Assembly: GCF_013044505.1 (NCBI RefSeq)
Contig: NZ_JABERD010000009.1
Span: forward strand, 41,300 to 105,299
Direction: 5' to 3'
Length of the DNA: 64,000 bases
From: Streptomyces sp. S3(2020)
Lineage (GTDB): Bacteria; Actinomycetota; Actinomycetes; Streptomycetales; Streptomycetaceae
A program made the translations under genes and the position numbers. Of the stretch, positions 52,281-60,421 are shown piece by piece. The notes beneath the pieces are model-generated. The model saw only the letters and a list, made by a program, of their open reading frames with translations. It did not search any database and was not told the DNA's origin. How positions within the stretch are numbered: the first letter of the stretch is position 1; each line of letters opens with the position of its first letter.

Positions 52281-54365
52281 TCAGAAGTCGATCGGGAAGC
52301 GGCGGGGCTTGGTGCCGGTCGCACGGGCGTACGCGTTGGCGACGGCGCCGGCCGCCGCCGGGACGCCGAGTTCGCCCGCCCCGCCCGGCTCCCCGCCGGT
52401 GGGCAGGATGTGCGCCTCGAAGTGGAGCGGGGCGTGCCGCTGACGGGCGTAGCGGAAGTCGGCGAAGCTGCCCTCGCGGACGGCGCCCTTGTCGATGTGC
52501 AGGCCGGCCCGCAGGACCGTGGAGATGCCGTCGATCGCCGTGCCCATGAGCTGGGCCTCCAGGCCGCGCGGGTTGACGGCCGTGCCGACGTCGGCGGCCA
52601 TCACCACCTTGGTGACCCGGGGGTTCTTGGGATCGGCGGCGTCGATCTCGACCAGGCAGGCCACACAGGAGCCGTACTCCTCGTGGACGGCAACGCCCTG
52701 GGCCTGTCCCGCGGGCAGGGTGCGGCCCCAGTGTCCGGCGGTCGCGACCTTGTCGAGCACGGCTTTGACGGCCTTGCTCCTGAGTGTCGTACGACGGAAG
52801 GCGACCGGGTCCTTGCCCAGGCCCCGGGCGATCTCGTCGACGACGATCTCCTCGGCCGTGCGCACGGTCCCGGAGTCCACGGAACGCCAGGCGCCGAGGG
52901 GTATCGCCGCCAGCTCGACCGAGCCCGAATCCCCGGACAGCTTCCCGAAGTTGTAGAGGCCGCTGTCGCTGGGCAGCGGGGCGGCCGCGCGGAAGGAGGC
53001 GGTGGTGATCCCGCTGTACGACTCGCTCACCGAGGCCGTCGCGTGGGCGAAGGCCACGACGCGTCCCCGGTCGTGGCTGGCCCGGATCCGGTGCTGGGAC
53101 GCCGGGCGCATCCGGCCGTGCCGGAGGTCGTCGGCGCGGCTCCACATCAGTTTCACCGGGCGGCCGGCCGCCTTGGAGATGAGGGCCGCCTCGATCGCCG
53201 CGTCGTAGTTGAGCCGGCGTCCGAACGAGCCGCCGCCCCGCATCACATGGACCTTGACGGCGGACCCCGGCAGCCCGACCGCCTCGGCGATGCTCTCGCG
53301 TGCCTCCATGGGCGTCTGGGAGGAGAACCAGATCTCGGCGCGGCGCTCCCGTACGTCGGCGACGGCGGTCAGGACCTCCATCGGGGCGTGGCTGACGAAC
53401 GCGAACTCGAACCGGGCCTCGATCTGCGTCGAGCCGCGCGGCGGACTGCCGAGCGCGGGGACGGCGGCCTTGAGCCGGGAGCGGATCTGGGAGTCGGACA
53501 CTCCGGCGAGCGGCCCCGCCTTCCAGGTGATCTTCAGGGCGTCCCGGGCCTTGAACGCGTGGTGGAAGGAGTCCGCGACGACGGCGACTCCCCCGGGAAC
53601 CCTGACGACTTCGAGGACTCCGGGCAGGGCACGGGCCGCGCGGTCGTCGACCGAGACGACCTTCCCGCCGAGCGTGGGCGGCCGGGCCACCACGGTCGGC
53701 TTCGCCCCGGCGGCCGTCAGGTCCCCGGTGTAGCGGGCCCGGCCGGTGACGATGTCCCGTGCGTCGATCCGTGTCGTCGGCTTCCCGATCACCCGGTGCC
53801 GGGACGCCGGTTTGGGCTTGCTGGACACGCGCGGCCGGCGTATCCGCGCGGCGGCCTCGGTCAGCGATCCGAAGGTGGCCTTGCGTCCGTCCGGGGCGAC
53901 GACCATGGTGTCCCGGGTACGCAGCTCTCCCGGGGGCAGGTGCCAGCGCCGGGCGGCCGCGGTGATCAGGCGGGCGCGTGCGGTGGCGGCGAGGTTGCGG
54001 GCGGGGTCGTAGAGCGAACTCACCGAGTTGGAGCCGCCGGTGAACTGGTTCCCCTTGCGGCGGGCGTCGGCGAGCGGGATGTCGACGTCGACGAGTCGGG
54101 CGTCCAGTTCCTCGGCGATCATCATGGCGACCGCGGTGGTGACCCCCTGGCCGACCTCGACGCGCGGCAGCCGAACGACGACCTTGTTCTCCCGGGTGAC
54201 CTCCAGGACGAGCATCTCCTCGTCGGTGCCGGTCACGACGGTGTCGGAGCGCGGGGGTGTGGCTCCTTCGGCCTCCGAGGCGTCGCAGCCCAGCGGGGCG
54301 GCGACGGTGAGGGTGGACGCGGCGAGTGTGTAGACCATGAATCTGCGGCGGGACAGCTCTGCCAA
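52281..54365 (-). CDS. Molybdopterin subunit of an IorAB-like hydroxylase, Tat signal
   Basis: 694 residues from TTG 54365, the only start with a Shine-Dalgarno (AGAGGAG, spacing 6). The product then begins with a twin-arginine leader [22 protein letters not shown], so it is probably exported folded. Molybdopterin-binding segments: [58 protein letters not shown], and the catalytic Glu in [20 protein letters not shown]. Length and single-chain form match IorB-type large subunits. Oxidises an N-heterocycle, aldehyde or similar, with the 2Fe-2S subunit as electron acceptor. Confidence 0.9.
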   Translation of the reverse strand: MAELSRRRFMVYTLAASTLTVAAPLGCDASEAEGATPPRSDTVVTGTDEEMLVLEVTRENKVVVRLPRVEVGQGVTTAVAMMIAEELDARLVDVDIPLADARRKGNQFTGGSNSVSSLYDPARNLAATARARLITAAARRWHLPPGELRTRDTMVVAPDGRKATFGSLTEAAARIRRPRVSSKPKPASRHRVIGKPTTRIDARDIVTGRARYTGDLTAAGAKPTVVARPPTLGGKVVSVDDRAARALPGVLEVVRVPGGVAVVADSFHHAFKARDALKITWKAGPLAGVSDSQIRSRLKAAVPALGSPPRGSTQIEARFEFAFVSHAPMEVLTAVADVRERRAEIWFSSQTPMEARESIAEAVGLPGSAVKVHVMRGGGSFGRRLNYDAAIEAALISKAAGRPVKLMWSRADDLRHGRMRPASQHRIRASHDRGRVVAFAHATASVSESYSGITTASFRAAAPLPSDSGLYNFGKLSGDSGSVELAAIPLGAWRSVDSGTVRTAEEIVVDEIARGLGKDPVAFRRTTLRSKAVKAVLDKVATAGHWGRTLPAGQAQGVAVHEEYGSCVACLVEIDAADPKNPRVTKVVMAADVGTAVNPRGLEAQLMGTAIDGISTVLRAGLHIDKGAVREGSFADFRYARQRHAPLHFEAHILPTGGEPGGAGELGVPAAAGAVANAYARATGTKPRRFPIDF

Positions 54366-54538
54366 CGCGCACTCCTCTGTGGACGGCCTGTGTGTGCCTG
54401 ATAGGAGGGCGTGGAGGGGGGTGAGGTTGCGTGCGTCCGGCGTCGGGTCTGGGCAAGTGGGCGGGCCGGCCCGCGGCTTGAGCGCCTGAGCGCTCCGCTG
54501 GAAGTGCCGCAATGAGCCGTCAGTCGGCTGCGGCACCG

Positions 54539-54606
54539 TCGTGGCTGGTCGCGCCCGCGCGGCGGAGCCGCATATTCAGTACAGCCCCGCGCCCCTTCAG
54601 GGCGCC
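54539..54606. repeat. Second streptomycete-type repeat, inverted and diverged
   Basis: Contains GTGGCTGGTCGCGC and CCCCGCGCCCCTTCAGGGCG, the reverse complement of parts of the 24697-24745 copy but with a different ~30-bp centre. It fills part of the 240-bp gap between the MarR and IorB-like genes. Confidence 0.6.
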
Positions 54607-55112
54607 TACCGGCGGCGCCAGGGCAGCACCGTGGGGTCCGTCTCCGCGGCCTCCGCCCGGTGCAAGGCGTCGCTCACCGCTTCCCCGATCTCCGCGAACT
54701 GGCGTACCTGCTCCGGTGTGAGCACGTCGAAGACGGCCCGGCGCACCGCCTCCACATGGCCGGGCGCGATCTCGTCCAGCAGGTTCCGGCCCCTGTCCGT
54801 CAGCACCGCGAGCTGCCCGCGTCCGTCGGCCGGATCCTCGCGCCGGTCCACGAGACCGGCCTCGCGCAGCCGGTTCACGGCGTGGGTGAGCCTGCTGCGG
54901 GTGATCTTCAGCCGCTGGGCGAGCTCGGACATGCCGAGGACCTGGTCGGGCGCCGAGGAGAGGTGGGCCAGCAGGCTGTAGTCGGCGTGCGTCATACCGG
55001 CGTCACGCCTCAGCTGGCGGTTCAGATGGTCGTTGAGCAGCGTGGAGAAGTCGATGTAGGCCAGCCAGGCCCGTCGCTCCTCGGCGTTGAGCCAGCGCGG
55101 CGTCGTGGACAT
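54606..55112 (-). CDS. MarR-family regulator
   Basis: 168 residues from ATG 55112 (GTG 55118 also open). ERRAWLAYIDFSTLLNDHLNRQLRRDAGMTHADYSLLAHLSSAP, LGMSELAQRLKITRSRLTHAVNRLREAGLVDRREDPADGRGQLAVLTDRGRN: canonical MarR winged helix with the DxR wing. No redox Cys in the DNA-binding part. An AT-rich site follows upstream of its start, likely its own operator. It could also act on the IorAB-like operon upstream in the sequence. Confidence 0.9.
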   Translation of the reverse strand: MSTTPRWLNAEERRAWLAYIDFSTLLNDHLNRQLRRDAGMTHADYSLLAHLSSAPDQVLGMSELAQRLKITRSRLTHAVNRLREAGLVDRREDPADGRGQLAVLTDRGRNLLDEIAPGHVEAVRRAVFDVLTPEQVRQFAEIGEAVSDALHRAEAAETDPTVLPWRRR

Positions 55113-55132
55113 GGTCACACCCTACCGGGCTT

Positions 55133-55150
55133 CCGTTTGAAGTTTAAATC
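55133..55150. promoter_or_regulatory. AT-rich candidate MarR operator
   Basis: GTTTGAAGTTTAAATCAC stands out in this GC-rich genome, about 20 bp upstream of the MarR start. TTGAA/TTTAAA elements are typical of MarR autoregulatory sites. No further support. Confidence 0.45.
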
Positions 55151-55260
55151 ACATCGGGCGAGGTGCCTCGCGCGACGGCGTGAGCACCGGCCGGCGGTCC
55201 GCTCCCCCTTCGTGGGCCGCGTGGCCGGGCACTACCGCCTACCGCATCACCGCCTGACCG

Positions 55261-56700
55261 TCACTCCGACGTCTCCGGCCTTCCCGCCGCCGCCCAGTGG
55301 GTGTGGAAGGTGCCGGGCCGGTCGGTCCGCCGGTAGGTGTGGGCGCCGAAGTAGTCGCGCTGGCCCTGGAGCAGCGCGGCGGGGAGACGTTCGGCGCGCA
55401 GGGTGTCGTAGTGGGCGAGGGCGGCGGAGATCGCGGGCACCGGAATGCCGCGGCGGGCGGCGGAGGCCACCGTCTCGCGCCACGGCACCTGCGCGTCGGT
55501 GATCTCCATGGCGAACTCCATCTCGCCGAGCAGGCTCACCAGGTCCCGGTCGGTGGCGTAGGCGGCGCGGATGCGGTCGAGGAAGGAGGCGCGGATGATG
55601 CAGCCGCCGCGCCAGATCCGGGCGACCGAGCCGAGGTCGATCTTCCAGCCGTACTCGGCGGCCGCGTCCTGGATCATCGTCCAGCCCTGGTCGTAGGCGA
55701 CGACCTTCGAGGCGTACAGCGCGTGCTCCACCTGCGAGGTGAAGCGCTCGGCCTCGGTGCGGCTGAGCGGGGGCGTGGTGCCGCCCGGCAGGCCCCGGTA
55801 GGCGGCGCGCAGGTCGCTCTGGCCGGAGGCGGCGCGGGCGAAGGTGGCCTGGGCGACGGCGGTGACCGGGGAGGCCAGGTCGAGGGCGGTCTGCACGGTC
55901 CAGCGGCCGGTGCCCTTCTGTCCGGCGGCGTCGGCGACGATGTCGACGAAGGGCGCTCCGGTGGCCGGGTCGATGTGGGCGAGGACCTCGGCGGTGATCT
56001 CGATGAGGTAGGAGCCGAGCCGGCCCTCGTTCCACCGGCGGAAGACGCCCGCGATCTCGTCCGGGGTGTATCCGGCGACCTGGCGCAGCAGGTCGTACGC
56101 CTCGGCGATGAGCTGCATGTCGGCGTACTCGATGCCGTTGTGGACCATCTTCACGAAGTGCCCGGCGCCGTCGGTGCCGATGTGGGCGGCGCACGGCTCG
56201 CCGTCGACCTTGGCGCTGATGGCCTCGAAGAGCGGGCCGAGCAGTCCGTACGACTCCTCCGACCCGCCCACCATGATCGACGGGCCGTGGAGCGCGCCCT
56301 CCTCGCCGCCGGAGATACCGGTGCCGACGAAGTGGATGCCGCGTGCGCGCAGGGCGGCCTCGCGGCGCCGGGTGTCGGCGAAGTGGGCGTTGCCGCCGTC
56401 GACGATCATGTCGCCGGGCTCCAGGAGCGGGGCGAACTCCTCGACGACCGCGTCGGTGGCGGCGCCCGCCTGCACCATGATGATCAGCCGGCGCGGGCGT
56501 TCGAGCGCGGCGACGAACTCCTCGGGCGACTCGGCCGGGACGAACGTGCCCTCGTGGCCGAACTCCTCGACGAGCGCCCGGGTGCGGCCCGCGGACCGGT
56601 TGTGGACGGCGACGGCGACCCCGTGGCGGGCGAGGTTCCGCGCCAGGTTGCGGCCCATCACGCCCAGTCCGGTGACGCCGATGGCTGCGCTTGCGTTCAT
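55261..56700 (-). CDS. gnd: 6-phosphogluconate dehydrogenase, decarboxylating
   Basis: 479 residues from ATG 56700 (AAGGGACG upstream), the standard long (NADP) form. N-terminal Rossmann motif VTGLGVMGRNLARN, signature GAGHFVKMVHNGIEYADMQLIAEAYDLL with catalytic Lys-Asn, later AAGQKGTGRWTVQTALDLA and GCIIRASFLDRI. Converts 6-phosphogluconate to ribulose 5-phosphate, CO2 and NADPH in the pentose-phosphate pathway. C-terminal TFHTHW is the usual end. Divergent from the phosphatase gene. Confidence 0.94.
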   Translation of the reverse strand: MNASAAIGVTGLGVMGRNLARNLARHGVAVAVHNRSAGRTRALVEEFGHEGTFVPAESPEEFVAALERPRRLIIMVQAGAATDAVVEEFAPLLEPGDMIVDGGNAHFADTRRREAALRARGIHFVGTGISGGEEGALHGPSIMVGGSEESYGLLGPLFEAISAKVDGEPCAAHIGTDGAGHFVKMVHNGIEYADMQLIAEAYDLLRQVAGYTPDEIAGVFRRWNEGRLGSYLIEITAEVLAHIDPATGAPFVDIVADAAGQKGTGRWTVQTALDLASPVTAVAQATFARAASGQSDLRAAYRGLPGGTTPPLSRTEAERFTSQVEHALYASKVVAYDQGWTMIQDAAAEYGWKIDLGSVARIWRGGCIIRASFLDRIRAAYATDRDLVSLLGEMEFAMEITDAQVPWRETVASAARRGIPVPAISAALAHYDTLRAERLPAALLQGQRDYFGAHTYRRTDRPGTFHTHWAAAGRPETSE

Positions 56701-56934
56701 GAGGTCCGTCCCTTGGATCGATGGCGTGGTCCCGGAGCGCGCGGCCCCTTGCCCGCAGATACGCGTGGGAGGCCCGGTCGTCTCGATACCGGCTCGCGCG
56801 GCATACGCCACCGTGGACGGAAACGTAAGTTCCTGCTCACTTTGGCGCGAGTTGCGAGCACTTCGCATGAGCCCCGCAGCGGGGGCGGGACAGTGGCGAC
56901 GTTCGTGGCCCGAGGTCCTGATGGGGAGCCGCAC

Positions 56935-58035
56935 ATGACCGCCACCCGCGCCGTGGGACGCCGGCCGTGCTCCCGTCTCCTGCCGCTGTCCGCGCTGCCG
57001 TCGCTGGGTGTCTGTGTGCTGGTCGCGGCGCTGGACCCGCTGTTCCACGAGCCGGGCCGGCTGGTCGGGCTGCTGCTCCTCGGCCCGTTCCTGGCCAGTA
57101 CCCGGCTCGGTGTCCGCCCGACCGCGCTGGTATGCGGCGTCGCACTGCTCCTCGGGCTGGTGCCAGCCGTGACGGCGGGCGACCTCCTCGCTCCCGACGT
57201 CGCCCTACGGTGGTCCGGACTGCTCCTGGGGTGCGTCCTGGCCGTCCAGGCCGCCCGGCGGCACGCGCTGCGGATGACGCTGGACCGTTCCCGTGAGGTG
57301 GCCCGGGCCACCCAGGGAGCCCTCCTGCGCCCGGTCTCCGAGACCCTCGCGGGCACCCGGGTGTGCACCCGCTACCACTCCGCCACCCGTGAGTCCGACC
57401 TCAGCGGCGATGTGTACGACCTCGCCGTGACCCCGCACGGACTGCGTCTCCTGGTCGGCGACGTCCGCGGCCACGACCTGGACTCCCTGCGGCTCGCCGC
57501 GGCCACCCTCGCCGCCTTCCGCGACCTCGCCCCCATCGCACCGCATCTCCCCCGGCTCGCCGCCGACCTGGACGCGCGGCTCGCCCCCGAGCTGGGACCC
57601 GAGGACTTCGTCACCGCCGTACTCGCCGAGTTCGCGCCCGGCGAGCTCCGGCTCGTCAACTGCGGCCACCCGGCCCCGCTGCGGGTCGGGGCCGGCCTCG
57701 ACCTGCTGGAGCCCGGGGAGCCGGCGCCCCCGCTGGGCCTGGGGCCGCGGCCGTCCCAGTACCGTCACCGCCTGGACGACGGCGACCGGATCCTCTTCTA
57801 CACCGACGGCCTCACCGAGGCCCGCGACCGTGACGGCACGGCCTTCCGCCTCCTGGACGAGGCGGCCCGCACCCTGCGCGACCCGGTCCCCGAGCGGGCC
57901 CTCGACGCCCTGCACGCCCGGCTGACCGCCCACATCGGACGGCCCCCCGCCGACGACCTGACCCTGGTCCTGTGCCGGCCCGAACTCGCCGGGGCACCCC
58001 TCACGGTCGCCGACGGCGTCATACGCCGCTCGTAG
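56935..58035 (+). CDS. Membrane-anchored PP2C/SpoIIE-type serine phosphatase
   Basis: 366 residues from ATG 56935, GGGGAG upstream. Four hydrophobic helices in about residues 17-105 (PLSALPSLGVCVLVAALDPL, LVGLLLLGPFLAS, ALVCGVALLLGLVPAV, SGLLLGCVLAVQ). The SpoIIE/RsbU phosphatase domain fills the rest: ESDLSGDVYD (normally GGDWYD), LLVGDVRGHDLDSLRL, GPEDFVTAVLAEF, VNCGHPAPLRVG, FYTDGLTEARDRDG and ADDLTLVLC. The metal-binding Asp residues are kept. Acts on a phospho-anti-anti-sigma or similar protein; partner unknown. Confidence 0.9.
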   Translation: MTATRAVGRRPCSRLLPLSALPSLGVCVLVAALDPLFHEPGRLVGLLLLGPFLASTRLGVRPTALVCGVALLLGLVPAVTAGDLLAPDVALRWSGLLLGCVLAVQAARRHALRMTLDRSREVARATQGALLRPVSETLAGTRVCTRYHSATRESDLSGDVYDLAVTPHGLRLLVGDVRGHDLDSLRLAAATLAAFRDLAPIAPHLPRLAADLDARLAPELGPEDFVTAVLAEFAPGELRLVNCGHPAPLRVGAGLDLLEPGEPAPPLGLGPRPSQYRHRLDDGDRILFYTDGLTEARDRDGTAFRLLDEAARTLRDPVPERALDALHARLTAHIGRPPADDLTLVLCRPELAGAPLTVADGVIRRS

Positions 58036-58116
58036 CCGAGGGAGACCCGTTCGAAGGGTCAAACGAGCATGGGGTTAGCATATGAGCGCCGCCTAGCTCG
58101 ATCGAGAGATGTTTCT

Positions 58117-59562
58117 GTGACTGTCAATGAGGACTCGTTCACCAATTGGAAGACTCGCGAGGAGATCGCGGAGTCGATGATCCCGATCATCGGGAAGCTG
58201 CACCGCGAGCGGGACGTCACCGTCCTGCTGCACAGCCGCTCCCTGGTGAACAAGTCGGTGGTCAGCATCCTCAAGACCCACCGCTTCGCCCGGCAGATCG
58301 CCGGCGAGGAGCTGTCGGTCGTCGAGACGCTGCCCTTCCTCCAGGCGCTCACCACCCTCGACCTGGGCCCGTCCCAGATCGACATCGGCATGCTCGCCGC
58401 GACCTACCGCGCCGACGACCGGGGTCTGTCCGTCGAGGCGTTCACCGCCGAGGCCGTCGCGGGTGCCACCGGCGCCAACAAGATCGAGCGCGGCGAGGGC
58501 CGTGACGTCGTCCTGTACGGCTTCGGGCGCATCGGCCGGCTCGTCGCCCGGCTGCTGATCGAGAAGTCGGGCTCCGGCAACGGGCTGCGGCTGCGCGCCA
58601 TCGTCGTCCGCGGGGGCGGGGACCAGGACATCGTCAAGCGCGCCTCGCTGCTGCGCCGCGACTCGATCCACGGCCAGTTCCAGGGCACGATCACCGTCGA
58701 CGAGGCGACCGACACGATCACCGCCAACGGCAACGCGATCAAGGTCATCTACGCGAACGACCCCTCCGAGGTCGACTACACGGCACACGGCATCAAGAAC
58801 GCCATCCTCATCGACAACACCGGCAAGTGGCGTGACCGCGAGGGTCTGTCGAAGCACCTGCGTCCCGGCATCGACAAGGTCGTGCTGACCGCGCCGGGCA
58901 AGGGCGACGTCCCGAACATCGTGCACGGCGTCAACCACGACACCGTCAAGCCGGACGAGCAGATCCTGTCCTGCGCCTCCTGCACCACCAACGCGATCGT
59001 GCCGCCGCTGAAGGCGATGGACGACGAGTACGGGGTGCTGCGCGGCCACGTGGAGACGGTCCACTCGTTCACCAACGACCAGAACCTGCTGGACAATTAC
59101 CACAAGGCCGACCGTCGCGGCCGCTCGGCGCCGCTCAACATGGTGATCACCGAGACGGGTGCCGCCTCCGCCGTCGCCAAGGCGCTGCCCGACCTCAAGG
59201 CGCCGATCACCGGCAGCTCGATCCGGGTGCCCGTGCCGGACGTGTCGATCGCGATCCTCAGCCTGCGCCTGGGCCGCGAGACCACCCGTGAGGAGGTCCT
59301 GGAGTACCTGCGGGACGTCTCGCTGAACTCGCCGCTGAAGCGCCAGATCGACTTCACCACGGCCCCCGACGCCGTCTCCATGGACTTCGTCGGCTCCCGC
59401 CACGCCTCGATCGTCGACGCCGGCGCCACCAAGGTCGACGGCGACAACGCCATCCTCTACCTCTGGTACGACAACGAGTTCGGCTACTCCTGCCAGGTCA
59501 TCCGGGTCGTCCAGCACGTCTCCGGGGTGGAGTACCCGACCTTCCCGGCGACGGCGGTCTGA
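58117..59562 (+). CDS. gap: Glyceraldehyde-3-phosphate dehydrogenase, long form
   Basis: 481 residues from GTG 58117; the ~120-residue N-terminal extension (VTVNEDSFTNWKTREEIAES...) is a known feature of a second GAPDH type in actinobacteria and other bacteria. Rossmann motif VVLYGFGRIGRLVARLL, catalytic Cys in SCASCTTNAIVPPL, catalytic His in HSFTNDQNLLD, and the C-terminal WYDNEFGYSCQV. Oxidises glyceraldehyde 3-phosphate with NAD(P)+ and phosphate. Its last 65 bp are antisense to the SLOG gene. A GC hairpin at 59573-59607 just after the stop may serve as terminator. Confidence 0.92.
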   Translation: MTVNEDSFTNWKTREEIAESMIPIIGKLHRERDVTVLLHSRSLVNKSVVSILKTHRFARQIAGEELSVVETLPFLQALTTLDLGPSQIDIGMLAATYRADDRGLSVEAFTAEAVAGATGANKIERGEGRDVVLYGFGRIGRLVARLLIEKSGSGNGLRLRAIVVRGGGDQDIVKRASLLRRDSIHGQFQGTITVDEATDTITANGNAIKVIYANDPSEVDYTAHGIKNAILIDNTGKWRDREGLSKHLRPGIDKVVLTAPGKGDVPNIVHGVNHDTVKPDEQILSCASCTTNAIVPPLKAMDDEYGVLRGHVETVHSFTNDQNLLDNYHKADRRGRSAPLNMVITETGAASAVAKALPDLKAPITGSSIRVPVPDVSIAILSLRLGRETTREEVLEYLRDVSLNSPLKRQIDFTTAPDAVSMDFVGSRHASIVDAGATKVDGDNAILYLWYDNEFGYSCQVIRVVQHVSGVEYPTFPATAV

Positions 59563-60091
59563 TCCCGCCACGCCCGTCGGCGGCACCCTCGCGGTGCTCC
59601 CGGCGGGTGCGGGCGGCCCCGTCCGGCCACACCACGTCGACGGGGACGCCCGCCGCCCGGGCTTCGAGCACCGTGTCGGCGGTGCCGCCGCCTCTGCCGG
59701 TGGGCGGAGTCCCGTCCCATACGGCCACGAGCCGGTCCGCGCGTTCGACCAGCACGCTGTTCGCCGCTTCGTAGGCATGCCGGCCGGCGGTCTCGATCGG
59801 CAGGACGAGCACGTCGTAGGCGGCCTCGACCAGCCGGTCGAACACGGGCGCGTGATCGGACCGCACCCGCTTGCGGCGGTAGTCCCGCGAAGGGACGACG
59901 ACGGCCAGCCGTCCACCGGCGGCGAGCACCGCCTCCGCGAACAGACAGTCGGCACCCCTGGCGAGGCAGGAGACCCCGACCAGTTCGCCGTCGTCGGCGC
60001 GGCCCCGCAGGAGTTCGTCGAGGGCCGCGCGCACCAGGGCGGAGGTCTCCGCCGTGAGGTCGATGTGCCCGGTCACCGCGATGGTCGTCAT
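59498..60091 (-). CDS. DprA-like SLOG-domain protein
   Basis: 197 residues from ATG 60091 with GAGGGGGC upstream. One Rossmann-like SLOG domain, about 1-150: TIAVTGHIDL, VGVSCLARGADCLFAEAVLAAGGRLAVVVP, ANSVLVERADRLVAVWDG and the GGTADTVLEARAAGVPVDVVWP segment with the Gly-Thr loop that binds nucleotide phosphates in SLOG proteins. The ~40-residue tail is Arg/Pro/Gly-rich, antisense to gap, and may be non-essential. SLOG proteins sense or modify nucleotide ligands. It lies 15 bp after the RyR gene, third gene of the operon. Confidence 0.82.
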   Translation of the reverse strand: MTTIAVTGHIDLTAETSALVRAALDELLRGRADDGELVGVSCLARGADCLFAEAVLAAGGRLAVVVPSRDYRRKRVRSDHAPVFDRLVEAAYDVLVLPIETAGRHAYEAANSVLVERADRLVAVWDGTPPTGRGGGTADTVLEARAAGVPVDVVWPDGAARTRREHREGAADGRGGIRPPSPGRSGTPPRRRAGRPG

Positions 60092-60106
60092 GGTGGAGCC
60101 CCCTCT

Positions 60107-60421
60107 TCACCCGTCGGCAGGCTCCTGGAGCGTATAGCCGTGGCGCAGGATCACCTTCACCGAGCCCATGGCGACCACACGGTCCGCCTCCTGCTGATCA
60201 TGCGTCAGTTCACGGTACGGGACCAGCAACGGGTGCGTCTTCCTGCGCCGGCTCAGACGTCGACCGTACCGCCAGCCCTCGGACAGGCGTTGGCGGGCCC
60301 AGTTGTCGTGGGCCTCCTCCGCGAGGATCTCGATCAGGGCGTGCAGGCTGTCGGGAAGCTTCACGTCCGCGGTGGCGGCGGGTGGGGGTGTCCAGGGCTG
60401 CCGCCCGGCCGGTCGCCTCAT
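60107..60421 (-). CDS. Small RyR-domain protein
   Basis: 104 residues from ATG 60421 (ATGA overlap with the TIR-phosphorylase stop). After a Pro-rich 25-residue head, the sequence matches the RyR repeat first known from ryanodine receptors: SLHALIEILAEEAHDNWARQ, RLSEGWRYGRRLSRRRKTHP, LLVPYRELTHDQQEADR and VVAMGSVKVILRHGY. The invariant elements (NWA, GW.YG, K.HP.LVPY..L, D(R)) are all kept. Bacterial RyR domains occur in predicted nucleotide-signal conflict systems and may bind a ligand. Function not experimentally known to me. Confidence 0.85.
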   Translation of the reverse strand: MRRPAGRQPWTPPPAATADVKLPDSLHALIEILAEEAHDNWARQRLSEGWRYGRRLSRRRKTHPLLVPYRELTHDQQEADRVVAMGSVKVILRHGYTLQEPADG

